Below, one piece after another: positions 62,323-64,000 of a stretch of DNA of 64,000 bases. The notes beneath the pieces are model-generated. The model saw only the letters and a list, made by a program, of their open reading frames with translations. It had not been told where the DNA came from and did no database searches. Positions within the stretch are counted from its first letter, which is position 1; each line of letters starts with the position of its first letter. Location of the stretch: positions 27,063-91,062 of the forward strand of contig JAUNER010000005.1 in NCBI GenBank assembly GCA_030525455.1, read 5' to 3'. The stretch comes from Akkermansia sp. (lineage in GTDB: Bacteria > Verrucomicrobiota > Verrucomicrobiia > Verrucomicrobiales > Akkermansiaceae). Both the position numbers and the translations under genes were made by a program.

Positions 62323-62334
62323 GAGGCGAGTAGA

Positions 62335-62772
62335 TTAATCCGGCCAGACATTCCCCGGGGTGCTTCCCTGAGTAATCACGACTTCTTGCCCGATTTTCAA
62401 GGTAAAATGAGGGCTGACTTCTTGTTGCACCTCTACTAGCTCGTTGGTGTCTTTCAATTTGACACGCACACGAATCATTTTAGTGGCCTCTACACGACCA
62501 TCCACAACCGCACCGGTAGCAGAAGCAATACGAGATGTACCTAAGCCTAAAATCCCCGGAGTCATAGCCTCTGCGGCGGTACTGGCCATATTGGCAAATG
62601 TGCCGTCATCGCTAGATGTGAGAATATTGACTTCTTTAATGCGGACGACGTGTCCCAGTTTAATGGAAGTGATTAACCCGGTAGAAATTTCGAGTGAACT
62701 CTTTTGGGTACACGAAAGAGTAAGCCATGAAGCGAATAGGACCAGGGTGAATTTGTATAGTAGACTCATCAT
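62335..62772 (-). CDS. Small lipoprotein, SlyB/glycine-zipper-like
   Basis: 145 residues. A lipoprotein signal (LVLFASWLTLSCTQKSS, Cys near 21) is followed by a beta-strand-rich part, a Gly/Ala-rich central stretch (AAEAMTPGILGLGTSRIASA) and a C-terminal part RVRVKLKDTNELVEVQQ ... FTLKIGQEVVITQGSTPGNV, as in SlyB/PcP outer-membrane lipoproteins. It lies 2 nt after menA, so it is part of that operon. The glycine zipper is less regular than in SlyB. Confidence 0.7.
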   Translation of the reverse strand: MMSLLYKFTLVLFASWLTLSCTQKSSLEISTGLITSIKLGHVVRIKEVNILTSSDDGTFANMASTAAEAMTPGILGLGTSRIASATGAVVDGRVEATKMIRVRVKLKDTNELVEVQQEVSPHFTLKIGQEVVITQGSTPGNVWPD

Positions 62773-62774
62773 TG

Positions 62775-63704
62775 TTATCGACTTGCTGGTATGAGTGAAT
62801 AGATAGTAAGGTAAACAATTAAATGCAGAGAGGAAAGTGCGAGTAATTTATTCATCTGTTCGTTGGCTGGGAATTTTCTAATCATGAGCATGAGCGTTCC
62901 TGCCAAAATGATGCCCGGTATCCACATCCACCATGTAAGGCTTAGGTCCAAATTCAAAGCTCGGCAGGATGTGGGTAGAGTAACGTAGGCGGCAACGATA
63001 AATGCCTGGGCCAGAGCTCTGGCTTTACTGTCGCCAAGCTTGACAGCAAGTGTACGTTTGCCTGTGTTTATATCTTCTTTTCTATCGCGGATGTTATTTA
63101 CAGAAATCATCACGGCACTCAGTAATCCACATTGGATGCCCAAAATAATCCCGGCATTGTAAACGGATAAGGAACTTATATAAGTACCGGGAATGACTGC
63201 CTCTGTGCCCACTTGGACAAGAACTGTACCCAGCACGGCAATAAGCCCGAAGAAAATAATCACAAACACTTCCCCCAGACCATTATATGCCAGAGGGTAG
63301 GGGCCACCTGTATAACCATAGGCAAAATAGAGAGACGGTACACCGATGGCAATAATAGGCCAGCCACGAAGCTCAATTAACGGCCATGCAAAACAACAAG
63401 CCACTAATAAAAAACAAGCCCCTATAAGCATCACCGTACGAGGAGCTAATGCTCCGCTGGCTGTCATGCGTGTAGGTCCGGTCCGTTTGTCTGTATCGGC
63501 ATGGTTTTTGTAATCGATGGCATCATTAAAGAAATTGCAGGCTATCTGAATGCATAGGCATGAGGCAAGTGTGTATAGGGCCAGAGTTACATCCCAATTG
63601 CCGGTTAGTTTCTGCACGATGAGGCAACCTGCCCATACCGGGATGAGTGAAGCACTAAGAGTTTTCGGTCTGGCCGCCAAAAATGCCGAACTGATGAGAT
63701 TCAT
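62775..63704 (-). CDS. menA: 1,4-dihydroxy-2-naphthoate polyprenyltransferase
   Basis: 309 residues with about eight or nine membrane segments. UbiA-family Asp motifs: NFFNDAIDYKNHADTDKRTG (about 59-78) and NNIRDRKEDINTGKRTLAVK (about 210-229). The GPTRMTASGAL that follows the first motif is characteristic of MenA. It attaches the prenyl chain to dihydroxynaphthoate in menaquinone synthesis, implying menaquinone-based respiration. It lies 9 nt after the partial aroD. Confidence 0.94.
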   Translation of the reverse strand: MNLISSAFLAARPKTLSASLIPVWAGCLIVQKLTGNWDVTLALYTLASCLCIQIACNFFNDAIDYKNHADTDKRTGPTRMTASGALAPRTVMLIGACFLLVACCFAWPLIELRGWPIIAIGVPSLYFAYGYTGGPYPLAYNGLGEVFVIIFFGLIAVLGTVLVQVGTEAVIPGTYISSLSVYNAGIILGIQCGLLSAVMISVNNIRDRKEDINTGKRTLAVKLGDSKARALAQAFIVAAYVTLPTSCRALNLDLSLTWWMWIPGIILAGTLMLMIRKFPANEQMNKLLALSSLHLIVYLTIYSLIPASR

Positions 63705-63713
63705 GTGAGAAAA

Positions 63714-64000
63714 TTAACGATTAATAGGTGAAAGATTGCCAAGAGCTTGACGATAAAGAGCCACAGGCCATTGCCCCGGTGCCGTAGCCCGGCCATCTAA
63801 ATGCCCATAAATGAGGCAAGAACCATGCTGTGCGTATGCAAGGCGAGAAATGGGGCCCAGTTCCCCCATGCCCATCACGGCCACATCGCCCTTTCGGCGG
63901 TGTAGTAGAGATATACCCGTGGCTATGTCTGTAAAGCTATGCAGGGTGTAGGCAAATTTGACTATATCAGCACGGAGTTGTCGGGCGTATTTTTCCTGCT
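63714..64000 (-). CDS. aroD: Type I 3-dehydroquinate dehydratase, C-terminal part (cut by window end)
   Basis: The last 94 residues of a minus-strand frame that runs off the window. ADIVKFAYTLHS includes the Schiff-base Lys region, and MGMGELGPISRLAYAQHGSC, LIYGHLDGRATAPGQWPV match the end of type I dehydroquinases (MG..G..SR...GS, APGQ). It removes water from 3-dehydroquinate in the shikimate pathway, feeding chorismate to aromatic amino acids and, through menA next door, menaquinone. The N-terminus lies outside the window. Confidence 0.85.
   Translation of the reverse strand, partial: QEKYARQLRADIVKFAYTLHSFTDIATGISLLHRRKGDVAVMGMGELGPISRLAYAQHGSCLIYGHLDGRATAPGQWPVALYRQALGNLSPINR

Noticed and set aside
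1..64000. tRNA, rRNA or CRISPR elements
   Set aside because: I saw no T-loop-like GTTCGANTCC with matching acceptor stems, no rRNA motifs and no regularly spaced repeats. A tRNAscan or covariance search would be the proper test.

Overview
The window reads as chromosomal DNA of a host-associated Verrucomicrobiota bacterium, most likely Akkermansia-like (order Verrucomicrobiales). The grounds are a PEP-CTERM sorting signal of the form VIPEP...SLLALVAFVLRRRK on a large exported protein, a MoxR/DUF58/VWA (Bat) operon with Verrucomicrobia-style fusions, a fused RpiB-GlyA enzyme, an RpoD with a long Lys/Ala-rich N-terminus, and methylmalonyl-CoA mutase for succinate/propionate metabolism. The phylum is an inference from gene content; no rRNA gene is present. 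I saw no tRNA, CRISPR array, insertion sequence or complete prophage.

Layout. 1-2000 is accessory-looking: a duplicated unit of about 590-600 bp, each copy carrying a small ribbon-helix-helix gene, with an HTH gene between them. 2013-6517 (+) holds a fused substrate-binding/permease amino-acid transporter, its ATPase, an ABC-2-type membrane protein and proC. 6514-13631 (-) is an operon of envelope proteins (DUF4175-like membrane protein, exported coiled-coil protein, alpha/alpha-toroid protein, two exported proteins with repeated NGD-like modules). 13798-21558 (+) has mutA-mutB, ppdK and an OsmC protein, the first three with strongly biased codon use. 21863-24964 (+) is mutS plus a DEDDh exonuclease. 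25064-41211 (-) has rpiB-glyA, tail-specific protease prc, a complete aerotolerance-type operon (moxR, DUF58, DUF4381, batA, batB/C, batD/E), gatC-gatA, two coiled-coil membrane proteins and queD. 41438-43825 (+) is a GH31 glucosidase; rimO and an NfeD protease follow (-).

47134-53373 (+) is an information-processing block: three sigma-70 family genes in a row (a diverged RpoD paralogue, a sigma that stops before region 4, and housekeeping rpoD), then dnaG. Downstream are a VanX-like lipoprotein, a voltage-gated channel with a calcium-channel-like filter, and an S6-type protease joined to a long passenger and a PEP-CTERM anchor. The right end holds a DASS/SLC13 transporter, gluQ, and a minus-strand group: partial aroD, menA, a lipoprotein and a membrane protein.

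The parts that look least described are the three-sigma cluster with a region-4-less member, the mosaic RHH repeat, the channel filter TGDDWSD, and a recurring promoter layout in which a -10-like element lies 6-8 nt from the start codon (predicted leaderless mRNAs). Strong intrinsic terminators separate most transcription units and support the boundaries given here.
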